DNA of 24,861 bases from JBCCMB01 sp039026555. GTDB taxonomy: Bacteria; Pseudomonadota; Alphaproteobacteria; Caulobacterales; Hyphomonadaceae. Location of the stretch: assembly GCA_039026555.1 (NCBI GenBank), contig JBCCMB010000029.1:1-24861 (forward strand). Direction: 5' to 3'. Within the stretch, counting starts at the first letter, position 1; each line of letters begins with the position of its first letter. The notes beneath the pieces were generated by a model. The model searched no databases, had not been told where the DNA came from, and worked only from the letters and a program-made list of their open reading frames with translations. Positions 7,243-15,218 of the stretch are shown in pieces. Position numbers and translations under genes: made by a program.

Positions 7243-7920
7243 TTAACGGTTTGACTCAAAAAGCGCGAGCGTTCGGGATTTGGAGAGGGCGGCGGCGTCA
7301 GGCGAATAGTCCGCCGAGCGGTTGGAGACGAAGCCGTGGCCAGCTTCATAGATGTGAACCGGCAGGTCCGGATAGGCCCTCTGGATCGCGTCCACATCCG
7401 CCATCGGGATGATCGGGTCGGTGCGGCCGAAATGCAGAATGGTCGGGCATTTTGGTGCGTCGTCCAAAAACTCAACGATCAATCGCCCATAATAGCCGGA
7501 CGCCGCCGATACGCCCTCGCAACGCGCGGCGCACACCCAAGTCACGGCGCCGCCATAACAAAAGCCGGTCAGAAAAACAGAGCCCATTGGCCGCAGATAA
7601 TCGATCGCCGCCTGGACGTCGCCTACGACCAGCTCCCAAGGATTTTCGGACGCATATCGCCTGGCGCGCGCCATGCCGTCTTCGGTGGCGTGATCCAAGA
7701 CGACGCGCCGTTCGAAACGATCGAATAAGGACGGGGCGAGAACGTCATATCCTTCGGCGGCGAAGTCATCGCACACGCGCTTGAGGTCGTCGGTGACGCC
7801 GAAGATCTCTTGGATGAGCACAAGCCCGCCTTTTCGCGGGCCGATTGCTGGGGTGCGCCACGCCGACAGCTCGAAATCATCCGCAAGCGAGGGAAAGACC
7901 ACCCAATCTGATTGCGTCAC
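7243..7920 (-). CDS. Dienelactone hydrolase-family protein
   Basis: The 225-residue alpha/beta hydrolase has the DLH pattern: Glu38 in IQEIFG, nucleophile Cys121 in GFCYGG, Asp168 in GRTDPIIP and His195 in AGHGF, matching the E-C-D-H set of dienelactone hydrolase in order and spacing. DLH hydrolyses dienelactone to maleylacetate in chlorocatechol breakdown. No such pathway gene is near, and many homologues are general carboxylesterases, so the substrate is open. The start is GTG at 7920, overlapping the TGA of the efflux gene as GTGA, which suggests translational coupling. No signal peptide is seen; it is cytoplasmic. Confidence 0.9.
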   Translation of the reverse strand: MTQSDWVVFPSLADDFELSAWRTPAIGPRKGGLVLIQEIFGVTDDLKRVCDDFAAEGYDVLAPSLFDRFERRVVLDHATEDGMARARRYASENPWELVVGDVQAAIDYLRPMGSVFLTGFCYGGAVTWVCAARCEGVSAASGYYGRLIVEFLDDAPKCPTILHFGRTDPIIPMADVDAIQRAYPDLPVHIYEAGHGFVSNRSADYSPDAAALSKSRTLALFESNR

Positions 7921-9194
7921 TTAAAATCTCCGGCTGGGGCTTCGGCGGTTTGAAACAATCGTCCGCGCTCGACGAAAAGAACAGAGACGATGGCGCTTGC
8001 CCCAAGTAGTGCGTGGCCAAAGAAGACTGGGGCTGTCGTACCGTCATAGGTCTGGCCGAGAATCCATCCTATGGCGCCCGCAAATGATGTGGTCGCGAAC
8101 CCCAAGACGGCCGCAGCTGTTCCCGCTAGAGCGCCTAGGGGCTGCATAGCGATGGCGCTGAAATTTGCGCCGATAAAGCCCAAGCAGAAGAAAGACGTCA
8201 GCACAAACGTGTAAAACACCGCAAACTGCGTGACGCCCAATGTGGAGGTTAGCGCGTGCAACAAGCTTATGCAGGTAAATCCGATCATCGCCGTGTGCGA
8301 TAATTTGCGCATTCCCCAGGACATGACCAATCTCGAATTGACCATATTGGCCAAAGACATCACCAATGCGGCGGCGCCGATATAGATGGGGAAGGCCAGT
8401 CCCGCGTCGTAAATGTCGGAGAAAATCTGCTCCGTCGATGCAATATAGCTGAACAAGCCGCCATAGATAAATCCGCTGGCGAGCACATACCCGCAGACGA
8501 TCCGATGAGACAGAATCTCCTTATAAGCGGCGAGCATGTTTTTGAGGTCGATGGCTTTGCGGGCGCTTGCGGGCAGCGTCTCCGGCAGTCGAACATAGCT
8601 CCACACCATAACGATGCCTCCATAGATCGCCAAACTCCAGAAGACCGCGCGCCATTCTCCAAACACGAGCAGCACGCCTTGCCCGATCGCGGGGGCGACC
8701 ATCGGCGCGGCCATCAACACCATCATCACCATCGACATGATCTTCGCCATCAGCCGACCGGAATAAAGATCGCGGACAATCGACGTGCTCACGACCCGCG
8801 TCGCGCCGGCGCCGATTCCCTGCAGAACCCGCGCGGCGAGCAAAGAGCCGTAGGTCGGGACGAAGACGCACGCCAAGCCGGCGATCACATAGAGCAAGAG
8901 CGTGATCATCAACACGCGGCGTCGACCGAAGCGGTCGGTGAGCGGTCCGAACACCAATTGCGACGCGCCGAAGGACATCAAATAGATGATGATGACCAAT
9001 TGTCGGTCATTGTCGTTGGTGAAACCGAAATCGTCTTGGATAAGGCCCAAGGCCGGCAGCATGATGTCGATGGCGAGCGCGTTCAGCGCCATTAAGGACG
9101 CCGCCAAAGCGATGAATTCCCACAATGGCATAGGCGCGCCGGAACCTTGCGGTTCGGACGTGTCCGTCGACGCAGATTGCGGCGCGTCGTTCAT
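7917..9194 (-). CDS. Bcr/CflA-type multidrug efflux MFS transporter
   Basis: The 425-residue protein has about 12 hydrophobic segments. ALNALAIDIMLPALG in helix 1 and FGPLTDRFGRRRVL (MFS motif A between helices 2 and 3) are typical of the Bcr/CflA drug:proton antiporter group. RVLQGIGAGATRVVSTSIVRDL around helix 4 also fits. The predicted role is proton-driven export of small toxic compounds across the inner membrane; the substrate cannot be read from sequence. The start at 9194 is 12 nt after the ychF stop and has no clear Shine-Dalgarno sequence, so it may depend on translation of ychF. Met22 is an alternative start. It is coupled to the hydrolase downstream. Confidence 0.9.
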   Translation of the reverse strand: MNDAPQSASTDTSEPQGSGAPMPLWEFIALAASLMALNALAIDIMLPALGLIQDDFGFTNDNDRQLVIIIYLMSFGASQLVFGPLTDRFGRRRVLMITLLLYVIAGLACVFVPTYGSLLAARVLQGIGAGATRVVSTSIVRDLYSGRLMAKIMSMVMMVLMAAPMVAPAIGQGVLLVFGEWRAVFWSLAIYGGIVMVWSYVRLPETLPASARKAIDLKNMLAAYKEILSHRIVCGYVLASGFIYGGLFSYIASTEQIFSDIYDAGLAFPIYIGAAALVMSLANMVNSRLVMSWGMRKLSHTAMIGFTCISLLHALTSTLGVTQFAVFYTFVLTSFFCLGFIGANFSAIAMQPLGALAGTAAAVLGFATTSFAGAIGWILGQTYDGTTAPVFFGHALLGASAIVSVLFVERGRLFQTAEAPAGDFK

Positions 9195-9206
9195 TGTGGC
9201 GATAGA

Positions 9207-10304
9207 CTAAACATTGAATTTGAAGAGCATGACATCGCCGTCCTGCACTACATAATCCTTGCCTTCTTGGCGCATTTTGCCGGCGTCTTTGGCGCCTTGC
9301 TCGCCAGCGTGGGACACATAATCCTCATAGGCGATGGTTTCAGCGCGAATGAAGCCCTTCTCAAAATCGCCATGGATGACGCCGGCGGCTTGAGGGGCTG
9401 TGGCGCCGGTTTTCACCGTCCAGGCGCGCGCTTCCTTAGGGCCGGCTGTGAAATAGGTTTGCAGCCCCAGCAGTTGATAACCGGCTCGGATCACGCGATT
9501 GAGGCCTGGCTCCATCAAATCCAAAGTCTCTAGGAATTCGGTTTGTTCGTCTGCGTCGAGCAATGCGATTTCGCTCTCGATTTTGGCCGACACGACTACC
9601 GCTGGCGCGCCCTCGGCCGCTGCGTGGTCGATCACGGTTTGGGAGCAGCTATTGCCGGAACCGGCTGCGTCTTCTTCGACATTGGCGATGTAGAAAACTG
9701 GCTTCGATGTCAGCAACTGCAACATGCGCCAGGCTTTTTCATCCTCCTCGGAAATCTCCGCCGCCCGTGCAGGATTGCCCGCTTCCAGCTGTTCAACGGC
9801 GACATCAATAAGCGCAAGCGTCGCTTTGGCGTCCTTGTCCTGGCCTTTGGCCTTCTTTTCCAGGGCGGGGCGGCGTTTTTCCAGGCTTTCCAGATCCGCA
9901 AGCATAAGCTCGGTTTCCACCGTCGCGAGATCCGCCAAAGGATCGACGCGCCCATTCACGTGGGTCACGTCCTCATCCTCAAAACACCGCAGCACATAGG
10001 CGATGGCGTCGACTTCGCGGATGTTGGCGAGGAATTGATTGCCTAAGCCTTCGCCTTGCGAGGCCCCTTCGACCAGCCCAGCAATATCGACGAAATTCAT
10101 GCGCGCGGGGATGATTTCGGCCGAGCCTGCGATCTTCGCCAGCGCCCCAAGCCGCGCTTCGGGCACCGCCACTTCGCCGACATTCGGCTCGATCGTACAG
10201 AAAGGATAGTTTTCCGCCTGCGCCGCCGCGGTTTTGGTGAGCGCGTTGAAAAGCGTCGATTTGCCGACATTCGGCAATCCGACAATGCCGCATTTAAAGC
10301 CCAT
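9207..10304 (-). CDS. ychF: Redox-regulated ATPase/GTPase YchF (Obg family)
   Basis: The 365-residue protein begins MGFKCGIVGLPNVGKSTLF with a P-loop, then NFVDIAGLVEGASQGEGLGN (G3 and following) and FYIANVEE in place of NKxD, the change that makes YchF prefer ATP over GTP. A coiled-coil region (about 130-170) and a C-terminal TGS domain ending VVQDGDVMLFKFNV complete the family layout at normal length. YchF binds ribosomes and affects stress and translation-start fidelity. AGGTGAGAG precedes the ATG. It lies 22 nt downstream of pth, the common bacterial pairing, and leads into the efflux gene. Confidence 0.97.
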   Translation of the reverse strand: MGFKCGIVGLPNVGKSTLFNALTKTAAAQAENYPFCTIEPNVGEVAVPEARLGALAKIAGSAEIIPARMNFVDIAGLVEGASQGEGLGNQFLANIREVDAIAYVLRCFEDEDVTHVNGRVDPLADLATVETELMLADLESLEKRRPALEKKAKGQDKDAKATLALIDVAVEQLEAGNPARAAEISEEDEKAWRMLQLLTSKPVFYIANVEEDAAGSGNSCSQTVIDHAAAEGAPAVVVSAKIESEIALLDADEQTEFLETLDLMEPGLNRVIRAGYQLLGLQTYFTAGPKEARAWTVKTGATAPQAAGVIHGDFEKGFIRAETIAYEDYVSHAGEQGAKDAGKMRQEGKDYVVQDGDVMLFKFNV

Positions 10305-10326
10305 ACTCTCTCACCTTATTTTGATC

Positions 10327-10959
10327 TCATGCATCTTTTGGGGATGCGGATTGTGACTTGCGCGGATCGATCTTCGGAGCGGGCGCAAGTCGCATGACTT
10401 CCGCTTGATAGCGATCGTCCTCGCCTATGGCGAGATAGGGCAAGGCGCGCGTGCAGGCGCCCGTCATCGCCTCAACCCAATCGGCTTCGGATTTGGCGAA
10501 GTCGGAGAGCACATGGCCGTAGACTTTGCTTTTGTCGCCGGGATGACCGATCCCTAATCGGATGCGACGCACGGCGTTTGAATTGTGTGCGATCACAGAT
10601 CGGATTCCATTGTTGCCGGAATGGCCGCCGCCGGTTTTGACCCGCACGCGACCTGGCGCCAGATCGATCTCATCGTGGAACACGATGATCTGGTCGTCCG
10701 GAAGTTTAAAGAAGCTCGCCGCCTCGCGGACAGATAGGCCGCTGTCATTGTAGAAGGTTTGCGGCTTAAGCAGCAGCGCTTTGACGCGTGCGCCGTCGAA
10801 CGTGTCGACAAAGCCTTCGGAAGCCTCGCCTTGAAATCGGCTGCGCCAGGCGGAAAAACCGAAAACGTCTGCGAAGCGCTCCACCATCGTGAAGCCGATA
10901 TTGTGGCGATTGCCCTGATATTTCGCGCCCGGATTTCCCAGGCCGACGATCAGCAACAT
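10327..10959 (-). CDS. pth: Peptidyl-tRNA hydrolase
   Basis: The 210-residue protein has LIVGLGNPGAKYQGNRHNIGF with Asn10 and catalytic His19, KPQTFYNDSG with Asn71, VFHDEIDLAPG with Asp96, and GGGHSGNNGIRS, the full active site of bacterial Pth. It frees stalled peptidyl-tRNAs dropped by ribosomes. The Tyr in FYN, where E. coli has Met, is a variant I believe is seen in other alphaproteobacteria. The C-terminal tail (APAPKIDPRKSQSASPKDA) is an extension beyond the roughly 190-residue core. It lies between rplY and ychF. A terminator-like hairpin stands between it and rplY, so it may have its own promoter or rely on read-through. Confidence 0.97.
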   Translation of the reverse strand: MLLIVGLGNPGAKYQGNRHNIGFTMVERFADVFGFSAWRSRFQGEASEGFVDTFDGARVKALLLKPQTFYNDSGLSVREAASFFKLPDDQIIVFHDEIDLAPGRVRVKTGGGHSGNNGIRSVIAHNSNAVRRIRLGIGHPGDKSKVYGHVLSDFAKSEADWVEAMTGACTRALPYLAIGEDDRYQAEVMRLAPAPKIDPRKSQSASPKDA

Positions 10960-11046
10960 GATCGGCTCTCCGCTAAAATCCCCAACTCACGGGCTGTAAC
11001 CCGATCGCCTGCCTCTCCCAAGGCCTGCTGGAGATAAGGCGGACAG

Positions 11047-11082
11047 AAAAACGGCGCTGATACGTTCAGCGCCGCTTTTTTA
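11047..11082. terminator. Hairpin terminator between rplY and pth, plausibly bidirectional
   Basis: GGCGCTGA (11053-11060) and TCAGCGCC (11066-11073) form a perfect 8-bp stem with a 5-nt loop. On the plus strand it is followed by GC and six T; on the minus strand by G and five T. In the direction of rplY it lies 24 nt after the stop codon and would end or attenuate transcription before pth. Confidence 0.85.
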
Positions 11083-11105
11083 TTCAAGTCGAGCCGGTGG
11101 TGCGA

Positions 11106-11741
11106 TTATTCCTCACCTTCCTCGGCGTCTGCGGCGTCTTCGCCTTCGCCATCAGCCTCGTCCGACGTCTCAGCTTTCGCCACGCGTCCGACGACGGTCG
11201 CGATCGTAAAGTCGCGATCAGTGATGGTCGGCTCGGCCCCTTCAGGCAGCTCGATGGACGAAATTTTGACGTTGTCGCCGATGTCCAGCGTTGAGACGTC
11301 GAACACCAACTCGTCCGGGATTGATCCTGCGGGCACCAACAATTCCACGGTGTGGCGCACAACATTCAAGGATCCGCCACGTTTTAGGCCAGGCGAGACC
11401 TCTTCGCCAACAAACCGCACGGAAACTTCCACTTTAACCGCTTGGTCTTTGTCGACGCGGAACAAATCAATGTGCAACGGCGTGTCCGTCACCGGGTGAA
11501 ACTGGATGTCCTGCGGGATCACCGATTGTTTATCGCCCTTGTGGTCGATCTCGACCATGTTCGCGATGAATTTGCCGGAATTCAGCGCTTTGAGAATTTC
11601 GTTGCGCTTGAGATTGATTGCGACTGGCGCAAGGTCGCCGCCATAAAGCACGCCGGGCACCAAGCCTTCACGGCGGGCCTCGCGGGCGCCGCCCTTGCCG
11701 GTGCGCTCGCGCACCTCAACATTGAGTACGATATCGCTCAT
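11106..11741 (-). CDS. rplY: 50S ribosomal protein L25 (general stress protein Ctc type)
   Basis: The 211-residue protein begins MSDIVLNVEVRERTGKGGAR, followed by REGLVPGVLYGG, the 5S rRNA-binding L25 domain. The C-terminal TL5/CTC beta domain includes VRHTVELLVPAGSIPDELVFD and LDIGDNVKISSIELPEG. It ends in an acidic tail (EADGEGEDAADAEEGEE), usual for alphaproteobacterial L25. Start 11741 is chosen over a longer in-frame reading from 11798 because GGAAGGA lies just upstream and homologues begin there. L25/CTC binds 5S rRNA in the large subunit. It is divergent from the TIR-pseudoprotease gene and followed by a terminator before pth. Confidence 0.96.
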   Translation of the reverse strand: MSDIVLNVEVRERTGKGGAREARREGLVPGVLYGGDLAPVAINLKRNEILKALNSGKFIANMVEIDHKGDKQSVIPQDIQFHPVTDTPLHIDLFRVDKDQAVKVEVSVRFVGEEVSPGLKRGGSLNVVRHTVELLVPAGSIPDELVFDVSTLDIGDNVKISSIELPEGAEPTITDRDFTIATVVGRVAKAETSDEADGEGEDAADAEEGEE

Positions 11742-11836
11742 CTTGTTTTCCTTCCGTCCTGAGGCCCGTCGGGAACGCCGATAGCCGCCTGACATCACAG
11801 GATCCGCACCGTGCAGGTCCTTAGAAATGAGCGCGG

Positions 11837-11865
11837 GTCATAACGGATCGCCCGAAGCGATGCAA
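11837..11865 (-). promoter_or_regulatory. Possible rplY promoter
   Basis: On the minus strand TTGCAT (11865-11860) and TATGAC (11842-11837) are separated by exactly 17 nt. The match to consensus is partial (three and four of six). This would give rplY a leader of roughly 90 nt. Confidence 0.35.
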
Positions 11866-11955
11866 GGTGGAAGCGCCGTTACGCGTCGAGGATCGCTTTT
11901 CTCCAAGGCCTGCGCGCGATAGACTGTCGCCTAATGGGGGAGACAAGGGGACGCA

Positions 11956-13866
11956 ATGCCGGCCACGACCAGCGGTCCGCAGCCGCCGAGCGCACGAGTG
12001 TTCGTGTCGTACTCGCGCAATGACAAAGTCTTCGCGGCCGATCTTGTCGCGGGCTTGGAAGCGTGCGGCTTCGACGCCTATATCGATGAAGCCGACATCG
12101 CGCCCGGCGAACCCTGGGAAGCACGCCTCGCCGGATTGATCAGCCAGGCCGACACGGTGGTTTACGTCATTTCGCCGGACAGCATGGCCTCTGGCCATTG
12201 CGCCTGGGAGGTTGGTGAAACGCTGCGATTGTCCAAGCGTTTATTGCCCGTTGTGTGGCGCGACGTGCCGGACGCTGAAATCCCGCCGCACCTCTCTGCG
12301 TTGAACTTCATCTTCTTTTCGGGCGATCGCAGTTTCGCCCAAGGGCTGAACCAGCTCGCCATCGCCTTGCGGACCGATGTCGATTGGGTGCGCGAACATT
12401 CGCGTATCGCCGAATTGTCTCGGCGCTGGGAGGCGCGAGAAAAATCCGACGCCTTACTATTGCGCGGCGAAGAATTAGACGCCGCACGCGATTGGGAAAA
12501 GGCGCGCCCCGCCAGCGCGCCGGACGTCACGGACGCGCAAAGGGAGTTCATTGCGGCCGGTCTGGCGCTGCGAGATGCAGCGGAACGCGCCGCGCGGAAC
12601 CGTCGCCGGGGTGTATTGATCGCGGTATCGTCCGTTGCGGTGGCGATGGCCGGTTTGGCGGGCGTCGCCGGGTTGCAATGGCGCGATGCTGAGAGCGCCA
12701 AGGATTTCGCGCAGCAAGCCTATCGCGAGCTGGAATCCACGAATGATCAGCTTTTGTCCGCTTTTATGCGGCTCAACGCCGACATCGGCTTGCGCGCGCC
12801 GCCGACGGGCGATGAGTATCTTAATTTGTCGCCGGGTTGGTTCCCGATCGCCGCAAGCTATTCCGGCGTGGTGGCGCGGGTTGAGCGTCGCCGCGAGGAC
12901 GGATCGCCCTTTCAAGTGGTGTCAGGGTTCGCGATCGATGGCGCGTTAGCGCATCCTAGCTTAGCCGGCGAGCCGCTTTTGCTCGTGCCGCGAATTCTCG
13001 ACGGCTATGAGGAGGGCGGCGACAACCCGTTTGTCGCGCCGCCGATGGAGTTGGCGGCCGAGGGCGCTGTGGACGATCCCGATTTGGGAGCCATGTCGAA
13101 TATCGGACCTATTGCGCGGGCTTTGCCGGTCCCGCCGCCGGATGTGCCCGAGCCCGAACCGTTTGAGGAACCGCCCGCATTCCCCGGTGTTGAAGATCCG
13201 GCCGACCCTTTTCCAGACGATGAGTTTGTCCCGGCGACGGAATTTGAAGACGCGTTCGATGTTCCCATGGATGCGCCGCCCATGGCGCAGATGATTATCG
13301 GAGGCGCGCCGCCCGTTGAAGAGCGCGGCGATGTTTATGTCGCCTTTCCGGCTGTGGACGAAGAAACCTGGATTAAAGCGTCGGAATTGATTTGGGAAAC
13401 GCCGTTGGAATTGATGACCGCGCCTTTTGAACTTTGGCGCTTGGAGACGCCGCCGCCATTCGGGGCGCGGTTTGTATCGGCTGAGGAAGTCGATTGCGCG
13501 GCGTTTAACGCGAAACAAGCGGAACCCACCAAGGCGCGGCCTTTGGCGATGTACGGCGTCGGCAACACGTTGGTGCGCGGCGATGATGCGGTGACTTTGT
13601 TCATGAGCGAGCTGCGCGACGGAACGAACCCCTACCAGGTCAGCTATACGCATTCGACCACATTAGGTTCGGCCGGCGCGCCCGTCTTCGACATAGAGAC
13701 CGGGTCGCTGCTCGCCGTGCATATTGGCTCGGAGCCCGATCGCGACACCCCAGGCCGCCGCACTGGTTTTGGCATCGCCCTGCCCATCGTCCTCAACGAT
13801 GTACGTATGGATTTGGTCACTGGCGATGAAGACGAGCCCATGGGCTTTTTGTGCCAGGGGGCGTGA
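11956..13866 (+). CDS. TIR - membrane helix - degenerate trypsin-like domain protein
   Basis: The 636-residue protein has a TIR_2 domain at about 13-140 (ARVFVSYSRNDKVFAADL, AYIDEADIAPGEPW, HCAWEVGE with the NADase-position Glu85, KRLLPVVW). A linker (DVDWVREHSRIAELSRRWEA, LLLRGEELDAARDWE) follows, of the kind that joins TIR domains to WD40 or other effector/sensor modules. One membrane helix lies at about 219-241. The outer part has SGFAIDGALAHPSLAGEPLLL and, near the end, TTLGSAGAPVFDIETGSLLA, resembling the His and Ser regions of V8/trypsin-fold peptidases. The Ser position is Ala573, and VPRIL stands where T/NAHV is expected, so it is probably a non-catalytic sensor. Residues 390-445 are proline/acid-rich. 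AAGGGG lies 5 nt before the ATG. The function is unknown. Confidence 0.85.
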   Translation: MPATTSGPQPPSARVFVSYSRNDKVFAADLVAGLEACGFDAYIDEADIAPGEPWEARLAGLISQADTVVYVISPDSMASGHCAWEVGETLRLSKRLLPVVWRDVPDAEIPPHLSALNFIFFSGDRSFAQGLNQLAIALRTDVDWVREHSRIAELSRRWEAREKSDALLLRGEELDAARDWEKARPASAPDVTDAQREFIAAGLALRDAAERAARNRRRGVLIAVSSVAVAMAGLAGVAGLQWRDAESAKDFAQQAYRELESTNDQLLSAFMRLNADIGLRAPPTGDEYLNLSPGWFPIAASYSGVVARVERRREDGSPFQVVSGFAIDGALAHPSLAGEPLLLVPRILDGYEEGGDNPFVAPPMELAAEGAVDDPDLGAMSNIGPIARALPVPPPDVPEPEPFEEPPAFPGVEDPADPFPDDEFVPATEFEDAFDVPMDAPPMAQMIIGGAPPVEERGDVYVAFPAVDEETWIKASELIWETPLELMTAPFELWRLETPPPFGARFVSAEEVDCAAFNAKQAEPTKARPLAMYGVGNTLVRGDDAVTLFMSELRDGTNPYQVSYTHSTTLGSAGAPVFDIETGSLLAVHIGSEPDRDTPGRRTGFGIALPIVLNDVRMDLVTGDEDEPMGFLCQGA

Positions 13867-14056
13867 GGGACCTAATTCAACGGCGGAAGGTGATGGTCTA
13901 GGTCGCAATACCCGCTTTCGCTCGCGGAGCAGCCGCACTTAATCGTCGAAGCGCCTTTCATCGTAAGAATAAGAAAGACCCCTCTAACTCATAAGAGGAA
14001 CCAAGTGCTCTGCGGCGCCCAGGGGATTTTTGGACTTCGGATGGCTATCCGCGTCG

Positions 14057-15103
14057 CTACTCGGCCAGATAGTGATCCAGAATCCCGCGAGCGCCATAGA
14101 GCTCCACGATCTGCGAATTGTTGGCCGCATCTATGCGCATTAGCTCGTCCCGCACGTGGAGGCGGGCTTTGTTGAGGCGTTTCTGGGTGCGCGCTTTGGT
14201 GGGGCCGAAGCCGTAATCATACTCGTAATATTTTTCGCCGGCGCGCCCGGCCGCGATGTTGGCGGTCGCAAATTTGAGATAGCTGCGCTGCACATAGTCG
14301 AGCAGGATCGGGAGCGTCTCGGGCACGGCGTCGTCCGGCGCCCAATCGCCTGCATTGATCGGATCGTCCACGAAAAAACGGTCCGTATAACCGACCAGCA
14401 TGTCCTTGTGTCGGCCCAGCCAGTTGAGCGGTTCGGGATCGGTGATGTAGTGGGCTTTTGCCGCGCCGGCGAGCGCGAAATCAGCCAAGCATGGCCGGGC
14501 GCCGAGCAAGAACTCATTTTGTTTGAAGTGCTCCGCCAAAACATCGAGCATCAGGTCGAAGTCGGCTTTAACAGATGCTGCTTGCTCCACAGGAACGCCG
14601 TTGTAATCACAGACATTTTTGCCGAAATTTTCGTACATGGTTTGGCCAAAACCAGAGAATTTCGCTTCCTCTTCCGGACTGAGCGCCTTTTCTATTGAGC
14701 GATCAAGCAAAAGATTAGACGCAAGTCGCAACCCAACCCAGTCTACGTTCTCCGGATAACACCAGCGCGTGTGAATGCATGAGCGGCCGAGCCAATGATT
14801 GAAAAAATCTTCCAAGATAAATGTGCTGGCGCGCTGAAGCGGCGTTTCGGGAACAATTGAATAATCCGGATAGCGGTTGCTAAGCATCGGTCCGATGGAA
14901 ATCGTATCGTGAAGCATCCATCCATCCGGCGTTTCCAATGCGGGAATGAAACGCGTGCCGGCCCGTGCTTCAATCTCCGGCGCGCGCTCCATCGTCTTTA
15001 ATCGCCACGTCCAGGGCAAACGCTGAAAGCGTAATTGCGCCTCCAGCTTACGACTGAAGAAACTCATCTCTCCGCCGATGAGACTGTATTCGCCTTGGTA
15101 CAT
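14057..15103 (-). CDS. Glutathione S-transferase-like protein, long form
   Basis: The 348-residue protein has an N-terminal thioredoxin-like part (YSLIGGEMSFFSRKLEAQLR, then TRFIPALETPDGWMLHDTIS, the cis-Pro and substrate-contact region) and a helical GST C domain with LLGARPCLADFALAGAAKAH, the conserved N-capping/hydrophobic-staple segment. It is much longer than a normal GST (about 200-230) because of inserted and C-terminal helices, including a lysine/arginine-rich end. GSTs conjugate or reduce electrophiles with glutathione, and the substrate is unknown. AAAAGGGG lies 7 nt before the ATG, downstream of a GC hairpin. It follows prs by 115 nt on the same strand and converges with the TIR-pseudoprotease gene across a 190-nt gap with no clear terminator. 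Confidence 0.82.
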   Translation of the reverse strand: MYQGEYSLIGGEMSFFSRKLEAQLRFQRLPWTWRLKTMERAPEIEARAGTRFIPALETPDGWMLHDTISIGPMLSNRYPDYSIVPETPLQRASTFILEDFFNHWLGRSCIHTRWCYPENVDWVGLRLASNLLLDRSIEKALSPEEEAKFSGFGQTMYENFGKNVCDYNGVPVEQAASVKADFDLMLDVLAEHFKQNEFLLGARPCLADFALAGAAKAHYITDPEPLNWLGRHKDMLVGYTDRFFVDDPINAGDWAPDDAVPETLPILLDYVQRSYLKFATANIAAGRAGEKYYEYDYGFGPTKARTQKRLNKARLHVRDELMRIDAANNSQIVELYGARGILDHYLAE

Positions 15104-15123
15104 TGTTTGTCCCCTTTTGCTAT

Positions 15124-15143
15124 GGGCGGCGCTCTCGCCGCCC
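15124..15143. other. GC-rich hairpin in the leader of the GST-like gene
   Basis: GGGCGGC and GCCGCCC form a perfect 7-bp stem with a 6-nt loop. No T-run follows on either strand, so it is not a standard terminator. It lies about 5 nt upstream of the AAAAGGGG ribosome-binding site of the GST-like gene and could affect mRNA stability or translation. Confidence 0.4.
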
Positions 15144-15218
15144 CGTTCGGCCCTAGCACATTAAAAGTCTTAATCGATCGCACGCTTGGGGTCGCTTGGC
15201 GATTATTCGAGCCGTCGC

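Noticed and set aside
13960..14030. A CTCATAA anticodon-loop-like segment between the TIR-pseudoprotease and GST genes, suggesting a tRNA-Met remnant
   Set aside because: The flanking bases do not form a 5-bp anticodon stem around a 7-nt loop, and no T-arm GGTTCRA or acceptor stem could be found. The local CCTCT/AGAGG hairpin has an 8-nt loop.
15124..15143. Terminator between prs and the GST-like gene
   Set aside because: The GC hairpin is perfect but has no T-run on either strand; it was kept only as a leader hairpin.
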